Assembly: GCA_016081115.2 (NCBI GenBank)
Contig: JABTTQ020003039.1
Span: 372,001 to 436,000, forward strand
DNA: 64,000 bases
Source of the DNA: Rehmannia glutinosa
Lineage: Eukaryota > Streptophyta > Magnoliopsida > Lamiales > Orobanchaceae
Reading direction: 5' to 3'
A model generated the notes under the pieces. The model had not been told where the DNA came from. It did not search any database and worked only from the letters and a program-made list of their open reading frames with translations. Shown one piece after another: positions 46,210 through 59,335 of the stretch. Made by a program: the position numbers and the translations under genes. Within the stretch, counting starts at the first letter, position 1. Every line of letters begins with the position of its first letter.

Positions 46210-47631
46210 TGATTTAAGATCTTTTCATGAAGCTAGGTATGAGGTTTTGGAGCAAAGACCTCGAAAATGCAAAAATCAATCGGCAAGTTGAAGAAATTCA
46301 TCAAAGATTTTATTCCCGGAACTTGCTTCTCTTCGGACGAGGATTGATGTCCCCACCCCTTTACTATTCTAGCATTTTCTTTCTTGTCCATGTTGTTTTG
46401 TATTTCTTTTGACTTTCTTGTAAAACTCTTTCGTACTAATGAGATTTGCTTGTTTTTCTTGAAAGGGTTAAAATAGCAAGTTGATAATGACTTGTAGATG
46501 ATCATGGAGTATTTGATGGTAAAAATACTCTAGGTTGGCATTGATTGTTGGTATGAAGTACTTGATGGTAAAAGTGCTTCTTTTAATTTTTGCTTAAATG
46601 CATTTGACATGTCTTGATCATTTTGTTTAGATGGATTATTTGGGACATTTGTAATGTCTAATATATATTGTTTGATGCTTGACATGTATTACTTGATGGC
46701 TCTTTAATTTTTGCTTGATGGCATTCGTAATGCCTTGATCTTTTGGCCAATATTATCTCAATTGGGTTGAACCCTTGAGTTTATGACTTTCTTGTATATT
46801 TCTTGCTATATTTTGCATATGATCTTGATGGGCTTAGCTATCTTTGTTGTATTGTATGATGTTTGATGTGTTTTGGTGATGAAAATTTTTGGCTTGAATC
46901 ATTTACAAGGGCTATATACAACTTCTTTTTATTTTCACGCCCACATAGTGTTCGATGAAATGTCGCAATGAAAATTTCAACTTCTACATGATTCTCTTGC
47001 TTCCAAAAGTCTTCAATACTTATTGAGATCATGTTTTGGCATATAAAACGAGCGTATGAACTCTTCATGATACATCTCTCCCATTTTTTGGATTCTAAGC
47101 TTACTTCTTTCAATGGTTGATAAATCGTATTATTGGCGCTCTTTGATAAACTTGTATGATGTTTTGATCATCCTAACATTCTTTTTGATGATTCCAAAGG
47201 GGAGAAACGGAAAATGGCTCATTAGCTCAAAGAAGCTAATAAAAGCTCGTTATAAAAGCTATAAGCTATGGCTCTTAAAAGCCATAAGTTGTGAATTATA
47301 TTTAGTCCAATTGTTGCTTGATGGACTTATATACTTGTCTAATGATGTTTTATTGACAGGGGGAGCTTATAAGCTCTTGAACAATTTGTAAAAGCTAAGC
47401 TTTTAGCTTATGGATAATTGCTTTCTCATAATTCTTGATGTGCTTGTTGATAGGGGGAGCTTGTGCTTATTATTGAAATTATTCCCTTCCTTACTTGGTT
47501 GCTTATGTATTTTGGAAATTTTGGTTGCTTCCAAACGGTTAGATGTTTTACCGGAAAATCATTTTTAAAATTGTCCTTCTAATTTTTCAAAAAATTGTTT
47601 TGGTTTGTAATCATCAAAAAGGGGAGATTTT
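46210..47631 (+). other. Non-coding 3' interior of the non-autonomous element
   Basis: T-rich, with loosely repeated TTGATGGTAAAAATACT and CTTGATGG phrases and short inverted repeats such as AAAAGCTATAAGCT near 47235-47295. It ends in the polypurine tract AAAAAGGGGAGATTT. No ORF carries family features. Confidence 0.6.
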
Positions 47632-49060
47632 TGATACATGTTTTTATCTTAATTTTGATGATTTTATTTTTACACCAAAACAATGTTTTTAATTGTTGTC
47701 TAAATACTCCCAAATGATTTCAAATGGTTTCAATATTTTAGGAGTATTTCTTCAAGTTTTATTTCGGATAAAATTGGACAACACTTTTTAACGATTTTAT
47801 GTTTATAAGTTTTTACTTCAAAACAAGGTTCTAAATGTTGTCTAAATACTCCCGATTGGTTTAAAATGTTTTTACTAAATTTTCGGAGTATTTTTTGAGT
47901 TTTATTTTCGACAAAAATCGGACAATATTTGTCTCGAGGTCAACCAGTTGCCCTATAGGGCAACCCGCACTGGAAAGTACGTTGAAATACAAAATTGAAC
48001 CTGGAGTATAAAAAGAGTAGGTCGGCCGGCCGCTCGGGCAGGCGTCGGCCGTCGCCACGGTGCGACCGTGTGACTGCAAGTTTTGTTCTCAAATAGAAAC
48101 CTTGTTCTTCATTTTCTTAAGGCTTGGACCGGTTGAACATAAAGGTGACCGGTCGAACCCTACGTCGGCCGTGCGCCTCTATGTAAAAATCTTTGTGTCA
48201 TTTTTTGAACTTTATTTATGTGCGCCGGGTCGCTCTATCTTTTGACAAATGAAAAAATCGACCGCTTGACAAATGAGACATACTTTCCTTAAAATGTGGG
48301 ATTGATTTCTAACAGCTATATTCTTGATTTTAGTTGTATTTTTGAAGATTTTCAATCCCCAAGAGGAGCCTATGCTTGATGAATCATCTCCTATAAATAG
48401 AGGAAGTTTTGGAGCAATCAAGATAACCATTGAGATACAATACAACAAGATACACTTCAAGCAAACACTTGTTCTTCATTGTTATTATTCTTGTTGTAAT
48501 TTTGCCTAGTTTATCACTTTCACATCCTTGAGGTCTAGGCTTATTTCTTGATTACACTTGCACTCATATTTGTAATAATCTTTATCGAGTTGTAATCTTG
48601 ATTTTTGGTCATCATTCAACACAAGACATCTTTGTGAGTATTCTTGTGGTAAGAATACACTTGGGTGATCTAGGTGATAGGTGTGTCAAGAGTGTGGTGC
48701 TTTTGAGGTGTTGAAGAATTTGGTATTCTTCAAGATTGAAGATTGTGGTGATCTTCAAAGGTGCGTTGAAGGAAGATTGTGGTAATCTTCAAAGGGAGAT
48801 TGTGGTAATCTCAAAGGTGGTGTTGAAGAAGAGTGTGGTGCTCTTCAAGGTGTTGTTGTAAGTTGGTGTTGTATTAATTTTGGTAATTAATAAAATCTTT
48901 TTCTTTTTGAAATCCATCCGGATATCTTTGGGGTGGTAGAGGATTAGGCCTTAGGTGGGTTGAACTCTATAAATCGACGTGTGTTGTTTACATTCCGCAC
49001 CTTTATTATTGTCTTGGCTTGTTTTGTTCGAAAAATAGGGCAAAATCGAAGGAGATCGGT
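47632..49060 (+). repeat. 3' LTR of the non-autonomous element, truncated at its end
   Basis: It matches 41245 to about 42665 closely, with small indels, up to GGCTTGTTTTGTTCGAAAAA. It then leaves the 5' LTR sequence and continues as a different but related LTR. Confidence 0.85.
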
Positions 49061-50093
49061 TGGTTGTTTATTGTCTTGGCTTGTTTCACAACATGTTTCT
49101 TGAAAATGGGGAGGGCGACCGGCGCCTGGTTGTTTATTTCTCTTTGTTTTTCTCTGACTCGAGGGAGACCGGTTGAACCCAAGGGAGACCCGTCCAACCC
49201 CTGCTCGAATGGTTCAACCCCCTAGTCAACCGTTCCACCCTCCAGGGTAACCCGTGTTTAAATATTCTCAACGTCTTTTTCTTATTAGAGATCAACCGGT
49301 CGACCTAAGGTTTTATCAGTAGAAACTATCCGTTGCAGTAAACAACTTTTCATGAAATTGTGTGAATGATTTCTAAACTCTATTTTCTTCAATTGATTGG
49401 TACTTTTACAGATTTCACTCTCCTAGGAGGAGCCTATGCTGGTATTCAAATCAAGGAGCTTTCCTATAAATGCTTGAAGGCTTGAAGGATAAACATACAA
49501 CACAAGCATACAAACAACAAGCAAAAATCAGAAAAATTCTTGTTCTACACTTTAAACATATATACTTATTGTATTTAGCCTAAGTCTTACACTTGCACAT
49601 ATTGAGTATTAGGCTTCATTCTTGATTACACTTACACTTCAAAGGTTTATACTTTATTTGAGTTGTAATCTTAAGTTGATTTAAATCATCTAAAACAAGA
49701 TATCATTGTTAGTGTTCTGTGGTAAGAATACACTTGGTTGATTCTAGGTGTTGAAGAGTGTGGTGCTCTTCATTGTCTTAAGAACATTGTGGTAATCTTC
49801 ATAGGTGGTGTTGTAAGAAGAGTGTGGTACTCTTCAAGGTAAAAGTTGTAATAGTTTGGTATCTACTGATATACTTTTTCCTTTTCGAAATCCATTTGGA
49901 CATACCGGGTGGTAGGGCATTAGGCCCTAGGTGGGTTGGAGCTCTATAAATCATTGTGTGTTGTTTATATTTTTGCATTTTTATTTCTTTATCATCTTCA
50001 CATTCGAAAAAAAAGGCGTAAATCAGAAAATCAAGAAAATCTTTTCACCCCCTTAAATTTTCGAATAGATTTTCGTAGCCATTTGGACTAACA
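49061..50093 (+). repeat. Older related LTR fragment fused to the 3' LTR
   Basis: It follows the layout of the 41245-42711 LTR but is strongly diverged: GACCGGTTGAACC, AGGAGGAGCCTATGCT, TCCTATAAATGCTTG, AGAGTGTGGTGCTCTTC, and the end TCGTAGCCATTTGGACTAACA (5' LTR: TCGTAGCCGCTTGGACTTACA). It contributes the last kilobase of the composite. Confidence 0.75.
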
Positions 50094-50819
50094 AATATTA
50101 TTCTAAAGTGGGATGATTGAACGAATGGACAATACATTGAGAAACAAGTGAGATGTAAACAACAGACATGATAAGAAAACAATTTTTCTATCAAGGGGAC
50201 TGAAAAGACCGAATAAATAGGGGAAAAATAGGATAAATCTAGTCAATGAGGGTTGAACATGATAAATCTAGTTAATAGGGGGAGAATGGGATAAATTTAT
50301 GGTAAAGAGAGAGTTGGAGAATTATACAATCCCGAAGGCAAAAATAACAGGGTAAGGTGGGTATTGGTAGTTCACACAAAAACAAGTTGAAGCGGACGGT
50401 AGTTGTGTTGCAACCCTGCTAAGATTAATGAGTTGCATTGCATAGAATGCTCGGGGAAACCCAAGCCCACGAGCATTCCATGAATTGCGCCACCTCGTTC
50501 ACGAAAAGAAACTTGCATTTTTGTATATTTGTGAATCAAATGTGTTGACTATATATGCCTAAGATGGAAATGTCTATTATTTTTTAAGGTGATTTTTTTA
50601 TAAATTGTCTTAGTAAGAGTGGGGGTCCTATTTTGTTTTGGAAGTAGACTTTGGATGTGCCTATCAACTCTTTTCTGAGATGTTATATTGACTGCATCAT
50701 AACCGAAGATGAGAAAATATGGAGATCCAGTGGATTTTATGGTAATCATAAAGCGAGTCTTTGAAAGTTTTTGTGGGTACTTAAGAAGTTGATGATGAAT
50801 TAGGAGTTGGGGATCTTCG

Positions 50820-51990
50820 TGAAGGAATCATAGGTATACGCAGCGGAAAGGATCCACATGTGAAATACATATGCAACTGAATCTTCCTCGTCCAAGAAGA
50901 GAATACTGTTAGATCTTCTAAACTATTCTCAAGGGGTGTGGCGGCGTGTGGGCGCTCCAAGATCACCTCCGACTTTTCTCTACGTTGTTTCTCCGTTCTA
51001 TTTTCTGTATCTGTTAGAAGACTGACATCTTATCTTTTTATAGATGTCTCTAACCCTAATAGAACTGGGCCTAGGGTTTTACTTAAGCCTAAGCCCAAGT
51101 ATTAACAAACCCTACCCTAATATAGAAGTCCATTAATTGTGATATAGGCCACACCAATTATCTTGAGCTAGTTTAGGGATCCAACAATATTATTAATCAA
51201 GGCTCCTAATAATTGTAAAACAATTATCTAAACCGGTGCTATTCCACTAAAAGCCCGATATTGAACTCCAGGATTAATAATAAAATATTAAATATTAAAT
51301 GTGTATTTCTCCTTCGTAAAATATCAATAATTAATTGATACAAATTTCTGTCAATCAATTAATTATTTATTCTCTCGACTTGAACAGTTTCTCTAATGGA
51401 ACAATTGCACTGGCCAGTGACTTTTTACATCCAAGTACCGAAACATATCAAGAGGATATTTTCATACAAATTCCATATTATTTATTTCATAAATACTGAT
51501 AATTAAATAATCGAAATTCCCAAACTATCAAGGTGTTGGTTTGTAATAATAAAACCTCACTTATTGATAATTCAAAGAATAACAATTATGTAATTATCTA
51601 TTTAAAATAAACTCAGGATTAAGAAAAATAACATAACCAATATATCTGGAGATTTAATTCCCTTTTAACAGAAATTTAACCTTGATTAAATCTCCCTTGA
51701 TCCAATCAATGTGAATAATTCACACCAATATTTTATAATAATCAAGACAGATTATTTCATAAAATATTTAAACCTAAATAAAGTGCCCAACTTTATTTAA
51801 CAAGCGTGAAACCAATTCATTAATTATGAGAACCTATGATCATGCCTTCGTAGACGTATCCACATGATCATATACTACATAATTAATCAGGACTTTTTCG
51901 TATAACAATGTGCATATCAAAATGAATAATTTATTTGAGAATAACAAATGGCATAATATAATTGTCTTGCTTCAGAGCATAAAACTAACA
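50820..51990 (-). repeat. Copia LTR (lower copy; 3' LTR)
   Basis: 1171 bp, nearly identical to 57240-58403 (1164 bp). It contains GGGGTGTGGCGGCGTGTGGG and a TCTTTTTATAGATG promoter-like segment. Confidence 0.95.
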
Positions 51991-52004
51991 ATCTCCCACT
52001 TGCT

Positions 52005-53459
52005 CTAGAGCAAGTCCGAGACTCTCTTAAGACCCATAGAATTAACATGCCTCTCAAACACACGTTGGCGGACTCTTTTTGTAAATGGATCCGCTAAGTT
52101 TTCCTACGATGCTATCTTGACAACCATTGTATCTCCTCTTTGAATGAAATCTCGGATCAAATGGTACTTCCTTTCTATATGTTTTGTCTCTTATGAAATC
52201 TTGGTTCTTTAGATTGTGCTACACCGCACTATTATCACAATAAAGTGTTATGGGCCGATCTGCGCAAGGTATCACCTCGAGATCTATAAAAACTTTTTCA
52301 ACCACACATCTTCCTTTTGCTTCCGACGCAGCCACATATTGACTTGATTTGTAGAGTACGCCACACAAGTTTGTTTGACACTCCTCCAATAAATGGCTCC
52401 ACCATATAATGTATAAACATATCTGATGTAGATTTTCTTGAGTCAATATCTCCTTGGAAGTCGAGTCTGTGTAACCAATGGTTTCTAGACTCCCACTAGA
52501 GTATACTAGCATATAATCTCTCGTTCTCCTAAGATACTTGAGTATATGCTTAAGCGCAACCCAATGCTCTTCCCAGGGTTTGATTGATATTGGCTTACTA
52601 CTCCCACTGCGAAAGCGTATATCCAGTCTAGTACACAACATGGCATACATGAGACTACCTACTGCTGATGCATAAGGTATCCTACTCATGCGTTCTTTCT
52701 CTTTAGGAGTTTTTGGTGATTGCTCCTTAGAAAGATGAATTCCATGTCTGAAAGGCAATGATCCCTTCTTAGAATTCTCCATGTTGAATTTAGCTTAACT
52801 TTATCAATATATGAAGCTTGGGATAATGCTAATAACTTATTCTTTCGATCTCGCAAAAGCTTAATGCCAAGAATATAATTAGCTTCTCCCAAGTCCTTCA
52901 TCTCAAATTGATTGTTCACCAACCTTTTACGTCTGATAATACCTCTACATTGTTTCCAATCAAGAGAATATCATCTACGTATAGAACTAGAAAAACTACT
53001 ATTGCACCTTGAATTCTCTTATACACACAGGGTTCATCAGGACTCTTCAGAAAACCAAATGATCTAACAGCTTGATCAAACCTGATATTCCAAGACCTTG
53101 ATGCTTGCTTTAGCCCATAAATGGACTTATGCAACTTGCAAACCATGTGTTCCTGACCTTTAGTTGTGAATCCATCTGGTTGCCGCATATAAATGTCTTC
53201 TTCTAAATTTCCATTTAGAAAAGTTGTTTTGACATCCATCTGCCAAATCTCATAGTCGAGACTTGCTGCTACGGCTAAGAGTATCCGGATAGACTTAAGC
53301 ATGGCAACTGGCGAAAAAGTTTCATCATAGTCGATGCCATCTTTCTGAGTATACCCTTTCGCCACCAATCTAGCTTTGAAGGTTTCCACCTTCCCGTCTG
53401 ATCCCCTCTTTCTCTTGTAGATCCACTTGCACCCAATGGGTTTTACCCCTTTAGGTGTT
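52005..53459 (-). pseudogene. Copia reverse transcriptase and RNase H (frame-broken)
   Basis: 52916-53389 is an intact RT core: KARLVAKGYTQKDGIDYDET, QMDVKTTFLNGNLEE, SIYGLKQASRSW and the catalytic LYVDDILLIGN. The part before RNase H (NNQFEMKDLGEANYILGIKL, 52686-52922) is in another frame. RNase H (52219-52782) includes RIPYASAVGSLMYAM, GYTDS, SSQYVAASEA and TLYCDNSAV, with internal shifts. The polyprotein ends near 52005 (...RVSDLL, stop TAG). Confidence 0.92.
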
Positions 53460-53460
53460 T

Positions 53461-54899
53461 CTACAAGAGACCAAACGAATTGGAGTACATGGAATCCATC
53501 TCTCGATTCATAGCCTTAAGCCATTCACGAACATCAACGTCCTTCAATGCTTCACTATAACTTGTGGGATCGTCATCATGATCATTAGAGATGGCTTGAT
53601 AAGATTCACCTGACAAAACATATCTTGTGGGTTTGCGAATCTGTCTCCCACTACGAGTGAACCGCCTTTGGTTGTTGTGCATCTGGGGAGGATTCGAGGT
53701 TTTGTTGTGGGTAATCAATCTCTTCATTGTTTTGAGCAATTGGTTCTTGAAATTCTATTGGTTCCATATGTATATCCGCATGTTGTTCAATTGGTTCTTG
53801 TGTTTGTTCACCTTGAGGAACGTTTTCCCTTCTTTGAACAATAACATGAACATGTTGTGGCGCCTCAAAGTCTTAGGAAGTTCGACCAAGCAAGTTCCTC
53901 AAGAACTACCGTACTCTTTGGTTTGAAATTTTTCACATAGTCATCCTCTAAGAATGTAGCGTGAGTGCTCACAAAAACTTTCTTATATGTTGGACTATAA
54001 AAAATTCCACCTCTTGTTCCTTTAGGGTATCCAATAAACAAGCATACTTCATACGAGATTCCATTTTATTTGGTTTTGTGTTGTAAGACATGTCTTTAGG
54101 AACACCCCAAATCCGAATATGGTTCAAGCTAGGCTTACGCCCTTTCCATAATTGCGGGGCGTCTTTGGAAGATTTTGATGGAACCAAGTTCAAAAGGTAC
54201 ACTGATTGTTTCTAAGGCATAGCCCCAAAAAGGACACGGGTAATGATGAATAAGCGAGCATAGATCTCACCATATCTAAAAGAGTTCTATTTCTTCTTTC
54301 GGCTACCCCGTTTTGTTGTGGCGTGCGGTGTGAGTTGTGAAACTATCCCCTCTTGAGTCAAGTATGACTTGAACTCACCAGGCAGTATTCACCACCTCGA
54401 TCGGGACCGAAGTTGTTTGAGATGGACACCTAATTGCTTTTTCGCCTCGGCCTTAAACTCTTGAAACTTATCAAAAGCTTGGACTTATGGCGCATTAGGT
54501 ATACATATCCATATCTTGAGTAATCATCGTGAAAGTAATGAAATACTCATACCCTCCTCTAGCCTGCACATTCATTGGTCCACATACATCAGTATGTACC
54601 AACTCAAGTTGAACGGTTGCACGATTTCCTTTGGCCTTGAAAGGCCTCTTTGTCATTTTTCCTTCCAAGCAGGATTCACACATTGGTATAGGTTCAAAGA
54701 CCAGGGAACTTAATATCCCACTTTTAACCAAACCATGTATCCTATTTGGATTAATATGACCTAATCGCAAATGCCAAAGATATGTTTCGTTTGAAGTTTT
54801 TCTCTTTTTCGATAGGTGTATATGGTCATCATCATCCATAGATTCAACAGCAAATATATCATATGATATAGGACTAAGAAAATAAAGACCATTCAACAA
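53461..54899 (-). pseudogene. Copia integrase region (frame-broken)
   Basis: 54495-54899 has the gag-pre-integrase motif ETYLWHLRLGHINPNRIHGL, the zinc-binding CESCLEGKMTKRPF and the core start LELVHTDVCGPMNV. Later parts (YLLNLVPSKSSKDAPQLWKG, 53969-54202) and the connector to RT (PTSYSEALKDVDVREWLKAM, 53461-53739) lie in separate frames. Confidence 0.88.
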
Positions 54900-54925
54900 A
54901 GTACCAGAACAAATAAAAAGAAGAT

Positions 54926-56064
54926 TTACTTCTTATTGATTGGCGAGGAATCAAAGTGAACTGTTAAACCATCTTGAATTAAACAACTAACAGAAATCAA
55001 ATTCCTCTTAAAATCTGGTACAAATAAACAGTCTTGTAAAAACAAAGTCCTATCATTATCAAAAGATAACTCAACTAAACCAATAGCCATCACTGAGACT
55101 CGATCTCCATTTCCTAACGTCAAGCTTCTTTGTCCTTTGCCATATGACCTACTTTGTTTGAACCACTGCAAAGAGTAACAAACATGGTTAGTGGCTCCTG
55201 AATCAATGATCCATTTATCATTGTAATTCTCCACTAAACAGGCCTCAATGACATTCAAATCACCAATATTACCTGGCATTTTGTTCATCTCAGGACAATC
55301 CTTTTTCCAGTGACCCTTTTTGCCACACTTGAAGCACTTGCCTTTCGGCTTCTTCATAGCAGTTGGGTTGGAAACAGGTAGCACTGCCTTCTTGTTCTTC
55401 TTCTTGTTACCACCTTTAGGTTTCCCTTTAGGTTTAACAGAACTCTCAGCTAGATGCACATATTCTGGCTTGACCAGAGACTGTTCAGCACTCTCAAGCT
55501 CATGCATCAACTGAGTAGGAGTCAACTTTAGCTTGTTCATATTATAGTTCATTTTGAACTGGCTAAAGCCTTCTGGCAGTGATTCAAGGATAATGTCAAT
55601 CTGCATTTCCTCTTCTAGCTTTGCCCCCATCACTTCGGCCCGACTGAGATGTGACATCATTGCAAGGCAATGATCCCGCACACTCCCCCCAGTCATACGA
55701 GTGTTCATTAAAGCCCTTATAGCAGCTTGTCTAGCAGCACTGCTACTCTTAGCAAACATACCATCGAGAGTCTGGATCATTTCTGCTCCACTCTCAAACT
55801 TGTTTATTTGCTCGCAAGTGATCGCAACATGGCAAGAATATAGCAAAATGAGCCGCAAAGATTTGCCTTTTGCCATTCCGAATACTGAGTCTTTATTTGT
55901 TCAGACGCATCGGCTGCAGGTTCACCAGGCTTAGGGGTTGTTAGGACAAATTTGATCTTCTCATATTCCAAAACAATAAAGAGATTGGTTTTCCATTGAC
56001 TGTAGTTTGTTCCATCCATAGGTTTTTGACTCAAAATCATAGCAAGAGGGTTCAAAGATGCCAT
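54926..56064 (-). pseudogene. Copia gag and protease (one frame break)
   Basis: Gag starts at 56064 (MASLNPLAMILSQKPMDGTN). The frame changes near 55870, after KTQYSEWQKAN, and a long frame to 54926 carries the UBN2-type core (LNTRMTGGSVRDH-like segment), a Lys-rich linker, the zinc knuckle CFKCGKKGHWKKDC and the protease motif WIIDSGATNHVC. The 316-codon second frame is the longest uninterrupted retroelement frame in the window. Confidence 0.9.
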
Positions 56065-57239
56065 TTTCTGAAATAATATATGCACACTAATTAAAACGAT
56101 AAAACACAATAAACATATTCGCATGATTATTGCAACAATCATTTAGTCTTCATTATAAACACTCACGTTGGGCAAGTAGTTCATAATAAACTAAATTTGA
56201 ACATGAAATTAAAAGTGCACTACTAGGTTAGTTTATTAAGAAAGTAGGAAGTTACAAAAAAGAACTTTTAGCCCTAATCTCCAAATAAAATTCCCTAGAT
56301 AATACTTTTACCATCACTCGATTGTTTCAAGACTTTGAGTCCTACATAAAATTATCCTGGCCTCGTTGGAAAGGTTAATAATTTTATTCAGGTTGAATGT
56401 CATTAACCATTGTTTAATTTCAAAATTATCTTTAATATCTAAGTAATGTCGGCGATGGGCGATCAAACTTATTAAAATTTTGAAATTATTAAGGCTCATT
56501 CTAATAAAATCCAACCATGTTTATCCGATAGGGCATCACATGATTATTTTATTAATTAACCCACAATGGAGCTCGTAGGTTTACAATTTATAAAATAATT
56601 GAAAACCTTCACCATTCAATATTTTCAAAATAGGGACTCTATTAATAATTATTAATCTAGATTACAAAAATCATAATAATTATTATGCAAATCTCGATTA
56701 ATATGGCACCACCTATTCTATATGTCATGAAATCACATAAATCATTTTATTCCATGTAATCACACGATCCATGAAGGAAAAATAATTAATAGCCTCAATA
56801 CGCCATAGACTGAATGATAGAATAAGGTAGACGACAAAAAAAAAAAAACGAAATCAGTCTGCCGAATCAATCAAGTTCCTTTGTTTGAGTAAGACATACG
56901 AACTCCTTTTTTATTATAACAACATATTAAACTAGAAGCAAGAAACAAAAAAAAAAAACAAGCATGAAGCACTAAGCAGACTAATGAATCAACGGCCCCT
57001 TTTTTTTTTTCCGTCACATAACCTATGCATACTACCAAACAAATCTCGTATTAAGACAAGACAATAATTATACATGTCCAACCAGGCAACCATGAATCAA
57101 AATTAAAATTAATAAAATTCAATTCATGTGATAAACTAATATAGAAATCCTAGGTGCCACATATCTAAATCGTATAAAAAAAAACAGTGAAAACTTGGAC
57201 TCGATTCACATATATATTCACATGGGTCTCGATACCAAT
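56065..57239 (-). other. Copia 5' leader
   Basis: Non-coding region between the primer-binding site and the gag start. AT-rich with two A-runs. No gene seen. Confidence 0.7.
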
Positions 57240-58403
57240 TGAAGGAATCAGGTATACGGCGGAAAGGATCACATGTGAAATACATATGCAATCAATCTTC
57301 TCGTCCAAGAAGAGAATCTGTTAGATCTTCTAAACTATTCTCAAGGGGTGTGGCGGCGTGTGGGCGCTCCAAGATCACCTCCGACTTTTCTCTACGTTGT
57401 TTCTCCGTTCTATTTTTCGTATTGTTAGAAGATCGACATCTTATCTTTTTATAGATGTCTCTAACCCTAATAGAATCGGGCCTGTGGTTTTACTTAAGCC
57501 TAAGCCCAAGTATTAACAAACCCTACCCTAATATAGAAGTCCATTAATTGTGATATAGGCCACACCAATTATCTTGAGCTAGTTTAGGGATCCAACAAAA
57601 TTATTAATCAAGGCTCCTAATAATTGTAAAACAATTATCTAAACCTAGGTGCTATTCCACTAAAAGCCCGATATTGAACTCCAGGATTAATAATAAAATA
57701 TTAAATATTAAATGTGTATTTCTCCTTCGTAAAATATCAATAATTAATTGATACAAATTTTCATCAATCAATTAATTATTTATTCTCTCGACTTGAACAG
57801 TTTCTCTAATGGAACAATTGCTTTGGCAGTGACTTTTTACATCCAAATCAGAAACATATCAAGAGGATATTTTCATACAAATTCCATATTATTTATTTCA
57901 TAAATACTGATAATTAAATAATCGAAATTCCCAAACTATCAAGGTGTTGGTTTGTAATAATTAAACCTCACTTATTGATAATTCAAAGAATAACAATTAT
58001 GTAATTATCTATTTAAAATAAACTCAGGATTAAGAGAAATAACATAACCAATATATCTGGAGATTTAATTCCCTTTTAACAGAAATTTAACCTTGATTAA
58101 ATCTCCCTTGATCCAATCAATGTGAATAATTCACACCAATATTTTATAATAATCAAGACAGATTATTTCATAAAATATTGCAGCCTAAATAAAGTGCCCA
58201 ACTTTATTTAACAACTGTGAAACCAATTCATTAATTATGAGAACCTATGATCATGCCTTCTGTAGACGTATCCACATGATCATATACTACATAATTAATC
58301 CGGACCTTTTCGTATAACAATGTGCATATCAAAATGAATAATTTATTTCAGAATAACAAATGGCATAATATAATTGTCTTGCTTCTAGAGCATAAAACTA
58401 ACA
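57240..58403 (-). repeat. Copia LTR (upper copy; 5' LTR)
   Basis: Partner of 50820-51990. Compared with it, short losses are visible near its start, for example TATACGGCGG against TATACGCAGCGG and CAATCAATC against CAACTGAATC. Confidence 0.95.
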
Positions 58404-58569
58404 CTTCGTTAGTTGATAGGAGGAGATTTCAACGAGATTTGTTTTGATTGTGAAAAGTAATTGGAATAACTCCCTGATGAGGGCCATGTATGAAATGTTT
58501 GAAGAGTGTGAACTTGGGAAAATTTATTGTGGGGTAGTTCTTTACATGGGTTGGGAATAGCTTCCCTAA

Positions 58570-59335
58570 GGATATCCATAATGGGATGATTCAAGTTTAT
58601 TATTTGAACTTTTTTATACCATTGTGGAGAGTTCAAAAGTATTCAAGTTCATAAAAAGTTCAACAACTTGAATCAAGTTCAACTTCTTTTTGATTTATTT
58701 TCTTTTTCTTTTTGTATTTGTTTTTTTATGTTGAATGACAATCTTATAAATATTTGTAAAAAATAAAAAATGGAGAAAAAAGATTAAAAAAATACATTAA
58801 ATTATTAGAAAATGCATTCAATAATACGTCCAACATCATACAACCAACTAAAACATCACAAAATATGAAAATAATATGTCATTATATAATTAAATGGATT
58901 AAATAGGTCAATCGTGTTGACACGCGGGTCGACATCATCACCGACCTATTTATTTTTCGTATTAATTGTATCCAACCCGAATTTGATCGAACTGCTAAAG
59001 GTTGTACCTATACCGCCAATATCGTCTAGGTGATTTTCTTTAATGAAAATCTTATTAGCCTTAAATATTTTTACATGTCTAATATAAATATGAAAATTAA
59101 ATTAATTACATACAATTAAATTAGTGATTTTATTAAAAATTATACACAAAAACAACAAAAAAATATATATTATAAATATAATTTGACAATGGTTACCGTT
59201 TTGAACTTTGAACTTGAACTTACCATTGTGGATAGTAAGAAGAAGATATAGTTTAAATTCATATTTCGTTAATGTGGCATTGGATGACCCACAAAAAAAT
59301 TGAACTTGCACCCACCATTATGGATGCTCTAAAGA
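58570..59335. mobile_element. MITE-like insertion within the LINE fragment
   Basis: It interrupts the LINE endonuclease coding sequence. The left part (GATATCCATAATGGGATGAT) and the complement of the right part (AGAGCATCCATAATGGTGGG) form an imperfect inverted repeat. TTGAACTTG/CAAGTTCAA motifs recur inside on both strands, and ACCATTGTGG occurs twice. The interior is AT-rich and non-coding. Borders and superfamily are uncertain. Confidence 0.5.

Larger units (their letters stand above)
41245..49060 (+). mobile_element. Non-autonomous Copia-like LTR element with gag and an extra ORF, no polymerase
   Basis: The LTRs begin TGATACATGTTTTTATC at 41245 and 47632. Directly after the 5' LTR is a primer site (AGTGGTATCAAAGTC, initiator-tRNA-Met type), and directly before the 3' LTR is a polypurine tract (AAAAAGGGGAGATTT). 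The 4.9-kb interior has Copia-type gag with a zinc knuckle and a second ORF (45010-46209), but I find no protease, integrase, reverse transcriptase or RNase H motif. Its replication would depend on enzymes from another element. The 3' LTR loses its match to the 5' LTR near 49060, and no target duplication was found. Confidence 0.85.
50820..58403 (-). mobile_element. Full-length Ty1/Copia retrotransposon, young
   Basis: LTRs at 50820-51990 and 57240-58403 start TGAAGGAATCA and end AACTAACA. The exact duplication CTTCG flanks the element (50815-50819, 58404-58408). The initiator-tRNA-Met primer site (complement ATTGGTATCGAGACCC) is at about 57224-57239, and the polypurine tract (AAGTGGGAGAT on the - strand) is at 51991-52001. 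The - strand interior carries gag, protease, integrase, reverse transcriptase and RNase H in Copia order. The LTRs differ mainly in short indels in their first 100 bases. Confidence 0.95.
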
